Assembly (NCBI RefSeq): GCF_000226975.2
Contig: NZ_CP019285.1
Location: 2,604,001 to 2,668,000, forward strand
Reading direction: 5' to 3'
Length of the DNA: 64,000 bases
Source of the DNA: Halobiforma lacisalsi AJ5
GTDB taxonomy: Archaea; Halobacteriota; Halobacteria; Halobacteriales; Natrialbaceae
Part shown: in pieces, positions 43,655 through 53,511 of the stretch
Numbering within the stretch: the first letter of the stretch is position 1
Layout: each line of letters begins with the position of its first letter
Position numbers and translations under genes: made by a program
Notes under the pieces: model-generated
What the model saw: only the letters and a program-made list of their open reading frames with translations
What the model was told of the DNA's origin: nothing
Databases searched by the model: none

Positions 43655-45574
43655 ATGACACGAGCCTCTGCCGGGGAACCCGGCACGGATGACGGGGATT
43701 CCGTCGTCTACGATCTCGACTCGGATTGTACCGCAGAAGACGTCGAAAAAGACCAGTCATATCTCGCGGAAATCAACGGCATCGTCGACTACGGCGTCTT
43801 CGTCGATCTCTCCGAATCGGTCTCCGGTCTCGTTCACGAATCCGTCCTCGAGGGCACCTTCGCCGTCGGCGACGAACTCGTCGTCGAACTCGAGAGCATC
43901 CGCGACAACGGCGACATGGCCTTCGAGCCGGTCGACACCGAGGTCGACGTCGACGACCTCACCCTCCGGAACGTCTCTCACGACTACGCGCTGACCGGCA
44001 CCGACCGCCTCGAGGCCAACGTCGGCGACCAGATCCACCTCGAGGGCGAGGTCGTCCAGGTCAAACAGACCGCCGGGCCGACGATCTTCCACATCGCCGA
44101 CGAGTACGGCGTCGTTCCCTGTGCTGCCTTCGAGGAGGCCGGCGTCCGCGCCTACCCCTCGGTCGAGGTCGGCGACGTCGTCCGCGTCACCGGTACCCCC
44201 GAACACCGCGAGGGATCGGTCCAGATCGAAGTCGACGGGCTCTCGAAACTCGATGGCGACGACGCCGAGGCCGCCCGCGAACGGATCGAAACCGCCCTCG
44301 AGTCCCGCTCCGAGCCCCACGACGTCGAGCCGCTGATCGACTGGCCCGCCTTCGAAAAGCTCCGACCGAACCTCCGCGAGGTCGCGAAGCGACTCCGCCG
44401 GGCGGTCCTCGAGGGCCGGCCCGTCCGCGTGCGTCACCACGCCGACGGCGACGGGATGTGTGCCGCGGTCCCGGTCCAGGTCGCCCTTGAGAAGTTCATC
44501 GCCGACGTCCACGAGGATGACGACGCGCCGCGACACCTCATCAAGCGCCTGCCCGCGAAGGCCCCGTTCTACGAGATGGAGGACGCGACGCGTGACCTGA
44601 ACTTCGCGCTGGAGGACCGCGAGAAACACGGCCAGCAGCTCCCGCTCCTGCTGATGCTCGACAACGGCTCGACGGCCGAGGACGTCCCGGCCTACGAGAC
44701 GCTGGCCCACTACGACATCCCGATCATCGCCGTCGACCACCACCACCCCGACCCCGACGCGGTCGGCGACCTGCTCGACGCCCACGTCAACCCCTACCTC
44801 CACGACGAAGACTACCGAATCACCACGGGGATGCTCTGTGTCGAACTCGCGCGGATGATCTACCCCGACCTCACCGAGGAACTGCGCCACGTCCCCGCCG
44901 TCGCCGGCATCTCTGACCGCTCGAAGGCCGACGCGATGGACGACTACCTCGCGCTGGCCGCCGAGGAAGGCTACGACGAAGAGCGTCTGCAGGACGTCAG
45001 CGAGGCGCTGGACTACGCCGCCTTCTGGCTGCGCTACAACTCCGGCGATCAGCTGATCCAGGACCTGCTCCAGATCGACTCGGACGACGAGGACCGCCAC
45101 CGCAAGCTCGTGGACTTCTTCGCCGAGCGCGCCCGCGAGGAAGTCGACGAACAGCTCGCGGCCGCGACTCCCCACCTCGAGCACGAGGAACTGGACAACG
45201 GCGCGCACCTCTACCGGATCGACGTCGAGAACCACGCCCACCGCTTTACCTACCCCGCGCCGGGGAAGACGACCGGCGAGATCCACGACCGCAAGATCGA
45301 GGAGACCGGCGACCCCGTGATCACCGTGGGCTACGGCCCGGACTTCGCCGTCCTGCGCTCCGACGGCGTCCGCCTGGACATCCCGCAGATGGTCTCGGAA
45401 CTCGAGGCGGAGGTACCGGGCGGCGGCGTCTCCGGCGGGGGCCACCTCGTCGTCGGCTCGATCAAGTTCGTCAAGGGCAAACGCGAGGAAGTGATCGAGG
45501 CCCTGGTCGACAAGATGGAGGACGCCGAGATCGACGAGGAACTCTCGAGCGCGGCGCCGATCGACGACGACTGA
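43655..45574 (+). CDS. Archaeal RecJ-like DHH protein with S1 and OB domains
   Basis: A 639-residue protein: an N-terminal S1-like domain (about 25-90: AEINGIVDYGVFVDLSESVSGLVHES), an OB-fold (about 100-200: LEGEVVQVKQTAGPTIFHIADEYGVV), a DHH phosphoesterase domain (about 255-480) with RHHADGDGMCAA, LMLDNGS and IAVDHHHPD, and a C-terminal DHHA1 domain with GGGVSGGGHLVVGSIKF. Such proteins are predicted 5'-3' exonucleases or nanoRNases; they are common in haloarchaea. TATA-like GTTATACGC is about 27 bases upstream. It is divergent from the JAMM gene. Confidence 0.9.
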   Translation: MTRASAGEPGTDDGDSVVYDLDSDCTAEDVEKDQSYLAEINGIVDYGVFVDLSESVSGLVHESVLEGTFAVGDELVVELESIRDNGDMAFEPVDTEVDVDDLTLRNVSHDYALTGTDRLEANVGDQIHLEGEVVQVKQTAGPTIFHIADEYGVVPCAAFEEAGVRAYPSVEVGDVVRVTGTPEHREGSVQIEVDGLSKLDGDDAEAARERIETALESRSEPHDVEPLIDWPAFEKLRPNLREVAKRLRRAVLEGRPVRVRHHADGDGMCAAVPVQVALEKFIADVHEDDDAPRHLIKRLPAKAPFYEMEDATRDLNFALEDREKHGQQLPLLLMLDNGSTAEDVPAYETLAHYDIPIIAVDHHHPDPDAVGDLLDAHVNPYLHDEDYRITTGMLCVELARMIYPDLTEELRHVPAVAGISDRSKADAMDDYLALAAEEGYDEERLQDVSEALDYAAFWLRYNSGDQLIQDLLQIDSDDEDRHRKLVDFFAERAREEVDEQLAAATPHLEHEELDNGAHLYRIDVENHAHRFTYPAPGKTTGEIHDRKIEETGDPVITVGYGPDFAVLRSDGVRLDIPQMVSELEAEVPGGGVSGGGHLVVGSIKFVKGKREEVIEALVDKMEDAEIDEELSSAAPIDDD

Positions 45575-45687
45575 CGGCTAGCAGGACGTTCCTCACGCGG
45601 TTCGCCGCTCGTTCCGACGAAGAAGGCGAGAAAACGGAAACCGGTCACCGAATAGCGTTTTACTGTCGATACTCCCTACTCTCCGGG

Positions 45688-45816
45688 TCAGTCCGCGCCG
45701 TGTCGCGGGGTGTAGCCGCAGTCGGTACACTCGAGGGACTGGTGTCGAACGAGAAGCGTTCCGTCACAGTCCGGACAGCGATACTCGACGTCGGTCGGGG
45801 ATTGACTGATTGCCAT
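45688..45816 (-). CDS. Tiny zinc-ribbon protein (42 residues)
   Basis: Reads MAISQSPTDVEYRCPDCDGTL, then HQSLECTDCGYTPRHGAD. The four Cys (CPDC, CTDC) make a rubredoxin- or ribbon-like zinc site. Too short for an assignment; similar small zinc proteins are common in haloarchaea. Confidence 0.7.
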   Translation of the reverse strand: MAISQSPTDVEYRCPDCDGTLLVRHQSLECTDCGYTPRHGAD

Positions 45817-45967
45817 GTTCGAGGCGGGGCAGCGGAGACTAATAAGCTCGCCTATTATACAACTCGAACACTTGATTGAGCATTATACACATACTCTCTC
45901 GACGCTGACCGTCCGAACCGGCGACAATGCGGGAGACGCCGGGCCGATCGAAACGACGCTCGAGAAG

Positions 45968-46291
45968 TCAGAACTGGTATCGCCGCTCGTCGTCCATCGA
46001 GGGGTACTGGTCCGCGCCGGTCATCTCGTCGAAGGTCATCCCCGAGAGGAACTCGTCGTATGTGACGTCGAACCCCGACCGGAGGTGGAAGTCGAGTTTG
46101 CCGGTGTCGACGCTGGTCTGGAAGAGCATGTGGATCGCCCGCCGGACGAGTTCGTCGGTCTCGTCGGGCTCGAGCGCGGTTTCGAGCAGGGCGAGTTCGT
46201 TGCGCGTCTCGCGGTCGAGCGAGATCGAGAGTTCGTCGCCGAACGCGGAGTACGATTCCTGGACGTCCTCGTTGAGATCCTCGAGGCTCAT
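45968..46291 (-). CDS. Conserved haloarchaeal protein (107 residues), unknown
   Basis: An acidic helical protein: MSLEDLNEDVQESYSAFGDELSISLDRETRNELALLETALEPDETDELVRRAIHMLFQTSVDTGKLDFHLRSGFDVTYDEFLSGMTF. It has the outline of a two-helix, possibly ribbon-helix-helix-like unit with a C-terminal extension. The ATG at 46291 is chosen; the extension upstream is not convincing. Confidence 0.65.
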   Translation of the reverse strand: MSLEDLNEDVQESYSAFGDELSISLDRETRNELALLETALEPDETDELVRRAIHMLFQTSVDTGKLDFHLRSGFDVTYDEFLSGMTFDEMTGADQYPSMDDERRYQF

Positions 46292-46461
46292 GCGAGAGAG
46301 CAAGCGAGCCGGCTGGATAGGCTTTTCGTGGTCGTCTCGACCGGGGATCGGACCCGAGAACCCTGTCCGGTACTTGTCTCGCTCGAGGGCGCTATCGCCC
46401 GGTCGGTTCGTGACGCCTGCAAGGTTCGAAGGGGTCGATTTCAACCGAACGGGATCGGGAT

Positions 46462-47469
46462 TCAATCACCCCGGGCGACGCCCGGGAAGGGAAGCGGGTC
46501 CGGCGAGTCGGGCACGAGCCACCCGGGGACGACTCGGGTGAGAACGACCATCCCCGTCAGTTCGACGAGCGTCTGGGTCACGACCACCGCCGGCGCGAGG
46601 GCGTATTCCGGCGGCAGTGCGAGCGCCAGTGGAAGGACGACGAGCGAATTCCGCGTCACGGACGTAAACACGAGCGCGCGACTCTCGCCGACGTCCATCC
46701 GGAGCAGTCCCGCCGCGAGCCGTCCGAGCAGCGGCATGACGATCAGGAACGTGACGTACACCGGGACCACTGCAGCGATCTGCTCGATCGAGTCCCGGAC
46801 GCGAGGGAGCTGTGACGCGATCACCACGAACAGGGTGGTCCCCATCATCGGAACCGGCAGCCACCCCATCGTACCCTGCCACCGAGAACCCGTCGTGGAC
46901 CGCTCCGCCCAGAGCTCCGTGAGCCACGCGAACACCAGCGGGAGCGCGATGATGACGACGAACGCCTCGACGAACGGCCCGGCCTCGATAAATTCGGCGA
47001 CCTGTGCCCCCATGAACAGCCAGAGATAGATCGGCAACAACAGCAACTGGACGATCATCAGCGCCGGTGTCGCCGCGGTGATCTGTTCGGCGTCCCCGTC
47101 CGCGAGCTCCGTGAACGTGATGACGTAGTCGATACAGGGCGTCAACAGTACCATGAACGCCCCCACGAGGATGACCGGCTCCCGGGGCAAGAATCGGCTG
47201 AGACCGAAGACGACGACGGGAACGATCAGGAAGTTCATCCCCAGTGCGGCCAGCATGAACCGCCCGTTCCGGAACGCCCGCCGGATCCGGACGAACGGGA
47301 TCTCGAGGAAGGTCACGTACAGCAGGACCGCGAGCACGGGGTTGATGAACCGTTCGATGGTCGAACCCACACCCGGTCGGCCCAGTCCCACGCCGATCGC
47401 GAGGAGAACGGCGATAGCGTAGATACCGACCTGGTTGTGCTGGATCCACCGTTTCGAAATCCGAGTCAT
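46462..47469 (-). CDS. ACR3/BASS-family transporter (arsenic resistance type)
   Basis: A 335-residue membrane protein with about ten helices. LIVPVVVFGLSRFLP, VLLTPCIDYVITFTELADGDAEQITAATPALMIVQLLLLP and SRALVFTSVTRNSLVVLPLALALP match the haloarchaeal proteins labelled arsenic resistance protein; the Cys in LLTPCIDYV could be the conserved ACR3 cysteine. No ars regulator or reductase is nearby, so an arsenite role is tentative; other BASS substrates remain possible. The 219-base gap upstream to the next gene shows nothing clear. Confidence 0.78.
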   Translation of the reverse strand: MTRISKRWIQHNQVGIYAIAVLLAIGVGLGRPGVGSTIERFINPVLAVLLYVTFLEIPFVRIRRAFRNGRFMLAALGMNFLIVPVVVFGLSRFLPREPVILVGAFMVLLTPCIDYVITFTELADGDAEQITAATPALMIVQLLLLPIYLWLFMGAQVAEFIEAGPFVEAFVVIIALPLVFAWLTELWAERSTTGSRWQGTMGWLPVPMMGTTLFVVIASQLPRVRDSIEQIAAVVPVYVTFLIVMPLLGRLAAGLLRMDVGESRALVFTSVTRNSLVVLPLALALPPEYALAPAVVVTQTLVELTGMVVLTRVVPGWLVPDSPDPLPFPGVARGD

Positions 47470-47688
47470 AGTGAGGGATCGAGTACTGGGAAATACAGCG
47501 CCGACGGGACCGGCTCGAGTTTCCGTCCGCCCCTAAACGTGCCACGTGTAAGTCCATGTCGGCGTCTCGAGCGACACCGAAGGCCGACGTCGTACCTGAA
47601 TAGCTCCTCCAGCGGAACGCGGCCGAGTCGGGGAGGCCCGAATCCCGACCCGGACGACGCCGCTGACCCGCGATACAGTCTCGGTCCG

Positions 47689-48432
47689 TTACGGCGTTCC
47701 GACCGCGAGTCGTCGCCGAACCGCGTCGTGGACCCGCTCGAGCACGACCGGATTGTCGCTCGGTCGACCGACGCTGACGGCGTCGGCCCCGTACTCGACG
47801 TACTCCCGGACCGACGCGTCGTCGCGGACCTCGTTGTTGGCGATCACGAACAGGTCCGCGGCGTCGGAGACGTCGGCGATGACGGGTTCGGAGTCCATCG
47901 CATCGACGTGGACGAACGACGCGCCGGCGTCGTCGATCGCTCGAGCGACAGCGGGCAGGTCGACGCCCGGCACCTCCGCCCGGACCTTCACGCCGACGGT
48001 CGCGCCGGCGTCGGCGGCCGTCCGGACGTACTCGGCGAGCCGATCGGCGTCCCGCAGCAACGTTTCCCCGCAACCGACCGCACACAGTTCCTCCTGGCGA
48101 CAGTGAGCGTTGATCTCGAGGAAGGCGTCGTGCTCCCGACAGATCCGCGCGGCGTCGGCGACCGGGTCGACGGTCGCGCTGCGGACGTTGAACGCGGGCC
48201 GGAGGGGCACGTCCTCGAGGGCTGCGAGTTCCCGGTCGACGAACGCGAGGGGGTCCTCGGGGAGGAACTCCTCGCGGTCCCGCTGGACGAGCGTTCGCGC
48301 CGCGGCCCGCGACTCCGGATCGATCGCGATGCCGCCGAGGAATGCAGCGCCGGCGTAGTCGGCCCCGTTCCGGGCCCAGTCGGCGTCCGCGGCCCCGCTC
48401 AGGCTCGCGAGCGCCAGGCGTGGTTCGAACAT
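47689..48432 (-). CDS. TIM-barrel protein related to dihydrouridine synthases, next to cofD
   Basis: A 247-residue TIM barrel. [60 protein letters not shown] and VIANNEVRDDASVREYVEYGADAVSVGRPS match archaeal proteins of the MJ0144 type, distantly related to tRNA-dihydrouridine synthases (FMN-dependent). It begins 9 bases after cofD, so it is in the F420-related operon; a flavin-dependent role near F420 is possible, but not shown. Confidence 0.75.
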   Translation of the reverse strand: MFEPRLALASLSGAADADWARNGADYAGAAFLGGIAIDPESRAAARTLVQRDREEFLPEDPLAFVDRELAALEDVPLRPAFNVRSATVDPVADAARICREHDAFLEINAHCRQEELCAVGCGETLLRDADRLAEYVRTAADAGATVGVKVRAEVPGVDLPAVARAIDDAGASFVHVDAMDSEPVIADVSDAADLFVIANNEVRDDASVREYVEYGADAVSVGRPSDNPVVLERVHDAVRRRLAVGTP

Positions 48433-48441
48433 GGTCGATGG

Positions 48442-49440
48442 TCAGTCCCGGCCGACACGGCCGATCGCGTCGTCGATCGCCCGGGCTACTCGCTTGGCGT
48501 CCTTCGGGCCGTCGATCCGGATGTCGGTCCTGACCGTCGGCTGGTCGAAGGTCGCGTCGTCGCCCTCGTCGACCACGAACGCGTCGGCGAAGGGGTAGGC
48601 CGTCGTCAGTCCTTCCGTGCCCGGCTCGGCGTTGACCGCCGCCATCAGGTCCTCGGCCGGCCCGGAGAACGCCTCGTCCCCGAGGAACGGCGAGACGGCG
48701 ACGACGGTCGTCTTCGCCAGGGCGTCCGCGAAGCCGGGCAGGGCGAGCATCGGCCCGATGCTGGTGACGGGGTTCGACGGGCCGATGACGACCGTGTCCT
48801 CGAGCGCCTCGAGGACGCCCGGCGCGGGTTCGGCCTTCGAGGAGCCGCGGAACTCGACGGTCTCGACCGTCGGGTCGCCACGGTGGCCGACCCAGTACTC
48901 CTGGAAGTGCATCATCCCGTCTTCGGTGTGGACGAGGCTGGCGACCGGATCGTCGCTCATCGGCAGGAGGTCGACCGAGAGGCCGAAGGCGTCGGCCAGC
49001 GTCTCGGTCGCCTCGCTCAGCGTGTCCCCCTGATCCAGGAGGCTGGTCCGCGTGATGTGGACGGCCCGATCGCGGTCGCCGATAGTCATGAACTCGGCGA
49101 TTCCGGAGAAGCGACGCCAGTTCGCGAGTCGCCGACCCGCGGTCTGTCTGTCCTCGGGGAGATACTGCGGTCCCTCGGGGAGGTCCGCGGCGTCCGCGAG
49201 GTCCATCAGCGCCGCGTTGGTCCGGTGCGTGTCACCGTCGATTCCCCACCACGTGTCCCGATCGAGAACTCCGCCGCCCTGAAACAGTAACGTGTCGACG
49301 TCCGGCGAGACGAAGAGACCGCCGAGTTCGATGTCGTCGCCCGTATTGGCGACGATCGTCGTCTCCTCCGGCGAAAACACCGCGCCGGCACCGTCTAAAA
49401 GCTTCGGGGTTCCGGTGCCTCCGGAGAGGAAAGTAACCAT
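48442..49440 (-). CDS. cofD: 2-phospho-L-lactate transferase CofD
   Basis: A 332-residue enzyme that transfers the phospholactyl (or phosphoenolpyruvyl) group to FO, giving F420-0. The conserved start [43 protein letters not shown] segment, [18 protein letters not shown], and [19 protein letters not shown] are typical. The start is the ATG at 49440. It pairs with the TIM-barrel gene behind it. Confidence 0.94.
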   Translation of the reverse strand: MVTFLSGGTGTPKLLDGAGAVFSPEETTIVANTGDDIELGGLFVSPDVDTLLFQGGGVLDRDTWWGIDGDTHRTNAALMDLADAADLPEGPQYLPEDRQTAGRRLANWRRFSGIAEFMTIGDRDRAVHITRTSLLDQGDTLSEATETLADAFGLSVDLLPMSDDPVASLVHTEDGMMHFQEYWVGHRGDPTVETVEFRGSSKAEPAPGVLEALEDTVVIGPSNPVTSIGPMLALPGFADALAKTTVVAVSPFLGDEAFSGPAEDLMAAVNAEPGTEGLTTAYPFADAFVVDEGDDATFDQPTVRTDIRIDGPKDAKRVARAIDDAIGRVGRD

Positions 49441-49502
49441 ACGCAACACTCTCGCCCGTGGCCACTTAATCGCTTGTGGCCGCGTCTGCGGCTGCGGTGT
49501 CG

Positions 49503-50297
49503 CTACCGGTTCCAGGCCGCCCGATCCGGGTCGATCAGTCGCTCGCCGGCATCCAGGTCGGCGATTCGCCGGCGTTCGTCGTCGCTCAACTTGAGGTCGA
49601 GCGCCTCGTAGTTCTCCCGGATGTGGTCGCCGGTGCCTTTCGGGATCGGGACGACGCCGTCCCGCCCGTAGTGCCAGGCCAGCGCGACCTGGACCGGCGT
49701 CGCGTCGTGTGCGTCGGCGATCTCCCGGAGGACGTCGATTTCGGCGACATCGCCCTGCGCGATCGGGCAGTAGGCGACCGTCTCGACGTCGTGGTCGCGG
49801 GCGACCGAGACGAGGTCGTCCTGCTGGAGTTGCGGGTGGAGTTCGATCTGGTGGGCTGCGATCGGGGACTCGAGGACGTCGACGGCCTCCTCGAGCAGGT
49901 CGACGGTGAAGTTGCTCACGCCGACGTGGCGGGTCCAGCCGCGGTCGCGGACCTCGTCGAACGCGGGGAGGGTCTCCTCGGGGTCGTAGGCGTCGACGGG
50001 CCAGTGGACGTACAGCAGGTCGACGGCGTCGACGCCGAGTCGCTCGAGGCTCTCCTCGGTCGTCTCGATCACGTCGTCGTACGCGAGGTTCGAGGGGTGG
50101 ACCTTCGTCGCGAGGAAGACGTCCTCGCGGTCGACGTCGGTCTCCTCGAGCGCGCGGCCGACAGCGCGCTCGTTGTCGTACATCTGTGCGGTGTCGACGT
50201 GGCGGTAGCCCGTCTCGAGGGCAGTCCGGACCGCTTCCGTGCAGGACTCGCCCTCGTGGCCGGAGGTTCCGAACCCGGGTTGCGGGAGTCGTGTCAT
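49503..50297 (-). CDS. Aldo/keto reductase
   Basis: A 264-residue NAD(P)H-dependent oxidoreductase with the catalytic tetrad in [20 protein letters not shown] (Asp, Tyr), FLATKVHP (Lys) and LLYVHWPV (His), and the cofactor motif [20 protein letters not shown]. It is a compact AKR family member of the 2,5-diketogluconate-reductase-like group. Substrate unknown. The ATG at 50297 ([10 protein letters not shown]) is a better start than the GTG six bases upstream. Confidence 0.88.
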   Translation of the reverse strand: MTRLPQPGFGTSGHEGESCTEAVRTALETGYRHVDTAQMYDNERAVGRALEETDVDREDVFLATKVHPSNLAYDDVIETTEESLERLGVDAVDLLYVHWPVDAYDPEETLPAFDEVRDRGWTRHVGVSNFTVDLLEEAVDVLESPIAAHQIELHPQLQQDDLVSVARDHDVETVAYCPIAQGDVAEIDVLREIADAHDATPVQVALAWHYGRDGVVPIPKGTGDHIRENYEALDLKLSDDERRRIADLDAGERLIDPDRAAWNR

Positions 50298-50355
50298 GGC
50301 CACGGGTTCGAAGGGCGGATACTCGTGGGTGAGGGAACCGGCAAGCCGATCGTCG

Positions 50356-51924
50356 CTACTCCCGATCCCACTCGCGGTCGGTCTCGACGATCCAGTCCGC
50401 GAAACTCCCCTCGAGCAGCGTCTCGCTCTGTCGTTCGACGTACCGGCGCTGCATCCGTCCGATCGCGTCGGGGAGATCCGCGCCGTCCTCGAGGGCCGCC
50501 CGCACCTGGGCGCGTTTCCAGCTGGCCGGCGTCATCCGCTGTCGCACCCGTCGGCGCAGCGGGTAGAGGTACTTCGCGGCCTGTTCCTCCGAGAGGCCCC
50601 GGTTCGTCAGGCCGTCCTCGGCGTGGGCGAGCAGGTCCTCGTAGAGGTCGAGCGGATCGGTCGTCTCCTTCCCGTCGTTGGTAATCCAGGTGAGGTCGGC
50701 CTCGAGCCCCTCCCGCATCGCCGCGTAGAAGTTCTCGCGGGCGACCTGCCAGTCGAGTTCGTGGACCGGATGCTCGAGTCGGACCAGGCTCTCGAGCAGG
50801 CCGGCGAAGGCCGCGAGGAAGGAGACGGAGTCCCGCACCGTCGGCTGGGCGGGGATCGGCCGGAACTCGATGCGGGCGTTGGCGGCCGACCGGGTCGGGC
50901 CGCCGAAGACCGGGCGCACCCACCGCCAGTAGGTGCCGTGCTTGCGCCGGAAGTGGGGGAACTCGTCGTCGAACCGCTCGCCGGCCTCGACGGGCATCGG
51001 TACCATCGTGTCGTCGGTCGCGACCCGGTCGATGGCCTCGTCGACGCTGCTCAGGTCCCGCGGGAACCGCACCTTCCCCTCGCCGGTGGAGGGGTCGTTG
51101 AGGACCGTTTCGAAGACGCTGATCCGGTGTTCCATCCAGCCGTCCTCGAGGATCGTCTCGGGAGTCGCGTCGTCGTCGTAGAGGTCGGCGGGAAAGAACG
51201 GGGAGTTGACCCCCAGCGCGAGCAGCGGGCCGGCGACCCGCAGCGCATAGTTGAAGTAGGTGGGGAGGTCGATGGCGTGGGCGACCTGGTAGTGAGGCTG
51301 GATCGAGGTGATGAGGCTCTCGGGCATGACCGTATCTCCCTGCAGCGAGACGTTCGGAGCCTCGATGCACATCCCCGCGGCGCTGGCCTGGTCGGTGTTG
51401 GCCATCGCGTGATAGCGGGCGGAATCGCTCATGTTGGTCGCGATCCGAATCGTCCGGTCGGTGTCGCCGACCGTCCGCTCGACGCTGTCGGTCAGGTACG
51501 TTCCCGCGTCCTCGCCTTCCGGCGGCAGCGTCCAGAGCGCGTCGCTGACCAGCCGCATCCGCTCGGACTTGGTCACGTCGAGCGCCGTCCGGAGCCGTGC
51601 CTTGACCTCCGACTCCTGGGCGAGGATGCCGTCGGCGTTCAGCGGCTGGGGGCTGGTCGTCATCTCGGCGTTGTGCAGCCCTAGTTCCTTCTCGAAGCCG
51701 ATGAGCTCGAGCAACCGGCGCGGAACTCGCCGGAGCGCGCAGTCGTCGTCCTTGACGGCGTAGAACTCGTACTCGAGGCCGACGATCGCCTGGGGGTTGT
51801 CGAACACGCCGTCCTCGACGGCGTCTTTGATCACCTCGGCGTCCTCCTCGGCCCGCCGCCGGAAGTCGTCGGTGTCGACGGACAGGACGTCCGCGACCCG
51901 CGTCGCGAGTTCCGCTTCTGGCAT
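50356..51924 (-). CDS. GCS2-type glutamate-cysteine ligase-like protein
   Basis: A 522-residue carboxylate-amine ligase-like protein. NPQAIVGLEYEFYAVKDDDCALRRVPRRLLEL, GLHNAEMTTSPQPLNADGI and SIQPHYQVAHAIDLPTYFNYALRVAGPLLALGVNSPFFP match the GCS2 fold with ATP/Mg sites. Haloarchaea use gamma-glutamylcysteine as a thiol, and a smaller enzyme is known for that; this longer form may use other substrates. The start is the ATG at 51924. Confidence 0.78.
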   Translation of the reverse strand: MPEAELATRVADVLSVDTDDFRRRAEEDAEVIKDAVEDGVFDNPQAIVGLEYEFYAVKDDDCALRRVPRRLLELIGFEKELGLHNAEMTTSPQPLNADGILAQESEVKARLRTALDVTKSERMRLVSDALWTLPPEGEDAGTYLTDSVERTVGDTDRTIRIATNMSDSARYHAMANTDQASAAGMCIEAPNVSLQGDTVMPESLITSIQPHYQVAHAIDLPTYFNYALRVAGPLLALGVNSPFFPADLYDDDATPETILEDGWMEHRISVFETVLNDPSTGEGKVRFPRDLSSVDEAIDRVATDDTMVPMPVEAGERFDDEFPHFRRKHGTYWRWVRPVFGGPTRSAANARIEFRPIPAQPTVRDSVSFLAAFAGLLESLVRLEHPVHELDWQVARENFYAAMREGLEADLTWITNDGKETTDPLDLYEDLLAHAEDGLTNRGLSEEQAAKYLYPLRRRVRQRMTPASWKRAQVRAALEDGADLPDAIGRMQRRYVERQSETLLEGSFADWIVETDREWDRE

Positions 51925-52018
51925 ACCTCCGAGTGTGCGCCCGACGGACTTGAAAGCACGTCTCTCGAGGGTGTCCGGGAACCGGGGCGAGCGTACTTCG
52001 GTGTCGGCGACAGGTGCT

Positions 52019-52693
52019 CTATCGGAGTTCGTCGGTCGAATCCAGTTCCTCGAGGTCGACCCCGCTCGCCGTGATCTCGGCGACGTGCACGCCGAAACCG
52101 GTTCGAGCGTCGCGTTCGGCACTGCTCTCGAGGGCTCGAGCGGCGACCCGTCTCGCGTCGGCTATCGCGAGCGAGTCCGTCGCCTCGGCCTCGAGAACGC
52201 CCGCGGCGGCCTCGCGGCCGCTCCCGATCGCAACGTGATCCTCCTCGAAGACGCCGCCGTCGGGGTGCAGGTGGAAGACCTGCGGCCCGTCGTCGTCGAC
52301 GCCGCCGAGGACGAACGCACCGGCGTCCGACTCGGACCGGATCTCCGCGGACGCGGCGTTCCCGAGTGCCGGCATCGTCATCGGGCGGCCTCGCTCGTTC
52401 TCGTAGTGGTCGGCAGCGGAACGGACGACCTGAACGATCGATCGCACGCTCCCGGGGCCGTCGGCCGATCCCATCGCGGCGGTTGGGTGAACCTTCTCGA
52501 GTTTTCGGGCGCGCTCGCCGGTGACGACGGTGCCGTCGCTCACGCGCGTGTCGGCCGCCACGAGGACGCCGTCCCGGGAGGCGAGGGCGACGAGCGTCCC
52601 GCCTCCCTCGTCCCCGGAACCGGAGCCGGCACCGTCGGTCGCCAGCCGTTCGTCGGGTCGTCCGTCGGCCGTCCGAAATTCGGTCGGGTCCAT
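52019..52693 (-). CDS. Proteasome beta-like Ntn-hydrolase with altered Thr1 position
   Basis: A 224-residue protein with the proteasome/HslV fold: GGGTLVALASRDGVLVAADTRVSDGTVVTGERARKLEKVHPTAA, ALGNAASAEIRSESDAGAFVLGGVDDDGPQVFHLHPDGG and ALESSAERDARTGFGVHVAEI. Counting back from the Asp17-type and Lys33-type residues, the position of Thr1 is Gly32 and Thr follows at residue 33; the RDxxSG motif is RDARTG, losing its Ser. It may be inactive, or cut one residue later than usual. It is 94 bases upstream of the ligase-like gene's start, not in an obvious operon. The other proteasome pair is at 8.8-10.3 kb. Confidence 0.75.
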   Translation of the reverse strand: MDPTEFRTADGRPDERLATDGAGSGSGDEGGGTLVALASRDGVLVAADTRVSDGTVVTGERARKLEKVHPTAAMGSADGPGSVRSIVQVVRSAADHYENERGRPMTMPALGNAASAEIRSESDAGAFVLGGVDDDGPQVFHLHPDGGVFEEDHVAIGSGREAAAGVLEAEATDSLAIADARRVAARALESSAERDARTGFGVHVAEITASGVDLEELDSTDELR

Positions 52694-52804
52694 CCCGGAA
52701 TCGTTCCACGTCCAGGGTCAAAACGGCGGGCCCTGCCGCGGGAAGCCAGCACGGGTCGGGAACGGGGCCCAACGTTAGTGGTGCTCCGCATCCTATCGCC
52801 GAGT

Positions 52805-53434
52805 ATGCCCACGACGGCTCCGTTCGAGGAACACGCCGAACGCTACGAGGGCTGGTTCGAGGAACACGGGGACGCCTATCGGTCCGAACTCGAGGCGCTC
52901 GAGCGACTCGTCCCGTCGACCGGCCGCGGACTCGAGATCGGCGTCGGCAGCGCGCGGTTCGCTGCGCCCCTCGGGATCGAGGTCGGCATCGATCCGGCCG
53001 AGGCGATGCTCGAGCGCGCCCGCGAGCGGGACGTCGACGCGGTTCGCGGTGTCGCCGAATCCCTCCCGTTTCGGGACGGGAGTTTCGACACCGCGTTGAT
53101 CGTGACTGCGATCTGTTTCGTCGACGATATTCCGGCGACGCTGGCCGAGGCCGATCGCGTCCTCCGGCCGTCGGGGAGCCTCGTGATCGGGTACATCGAC
53201 AGGGAAAGTCCCGTCGGCCGCAAATACCAGGAGATGAAAGAGCACAACCCGTTCTACCGGGACGCGACGTTCGTTTCGACCGACGAACTCGTCGATCGAC
53301 TCGAGGCGACCGGCTTCACTGACTTCGAGTACGTCCAGACGATCTACCACTGGCTCGACGAGATCGACGGCCCCGAGCCGGTCGAGGAGGGGTACGGCGA
53401 GGGCTCGTTCGTCGGGATCAGGGCGACCCGGTAG
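52805..53434 (+). CDS. SAM-dependent methyltransferase (class I)
   Basis: A 209-residue small-molecule methyltransferase. Motif I GRGLEIGVGSARFAAPLGIEVGIDPAEAMLERARERD, then GVAESLPFRDGSFDTALIVTAICFVDDIPATLAEADRVLRPSGSLVIGYIDRE give the usual Rossmann order. The start is the ATG at 52805, with GAGT just before it. The substrate is unknown. Followed 77 bases later by ligA. Confidence 0.88.
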   Translation: MPTTAPFEEHAERYEGWFEEHGDAYRSELEALERLVPSTGRGLEIGVGSARFAAPLGIEVGIDPAEAMLERARERDVDAVRGVAESLPFRDGSFDTALIVTAICFVDDIPATLAEADRVLRPSGSLVIGYIDRESPVGRKYQEMKEHNPFYRDATFVSTDELVDRLEATGFTDFEYVQTIYHWLDEIDGPEPVEEGYGEGSFVGIRATR

Positions 53435-53511
53435 GACGTCGCCGCGAGCGGACCGTCCGAGGTTCGTGCATCTCAGAACCGTTTTACTTCCCCCGGCGAT
53501 AGACACCGCCG

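Noticed and set aside
43757..45445. A 562-codon reverse frame opposite the RecJ-like gene
   Set aside because: Same cause as above; the forward gene has all DHH motifs, the reverse frame has none.
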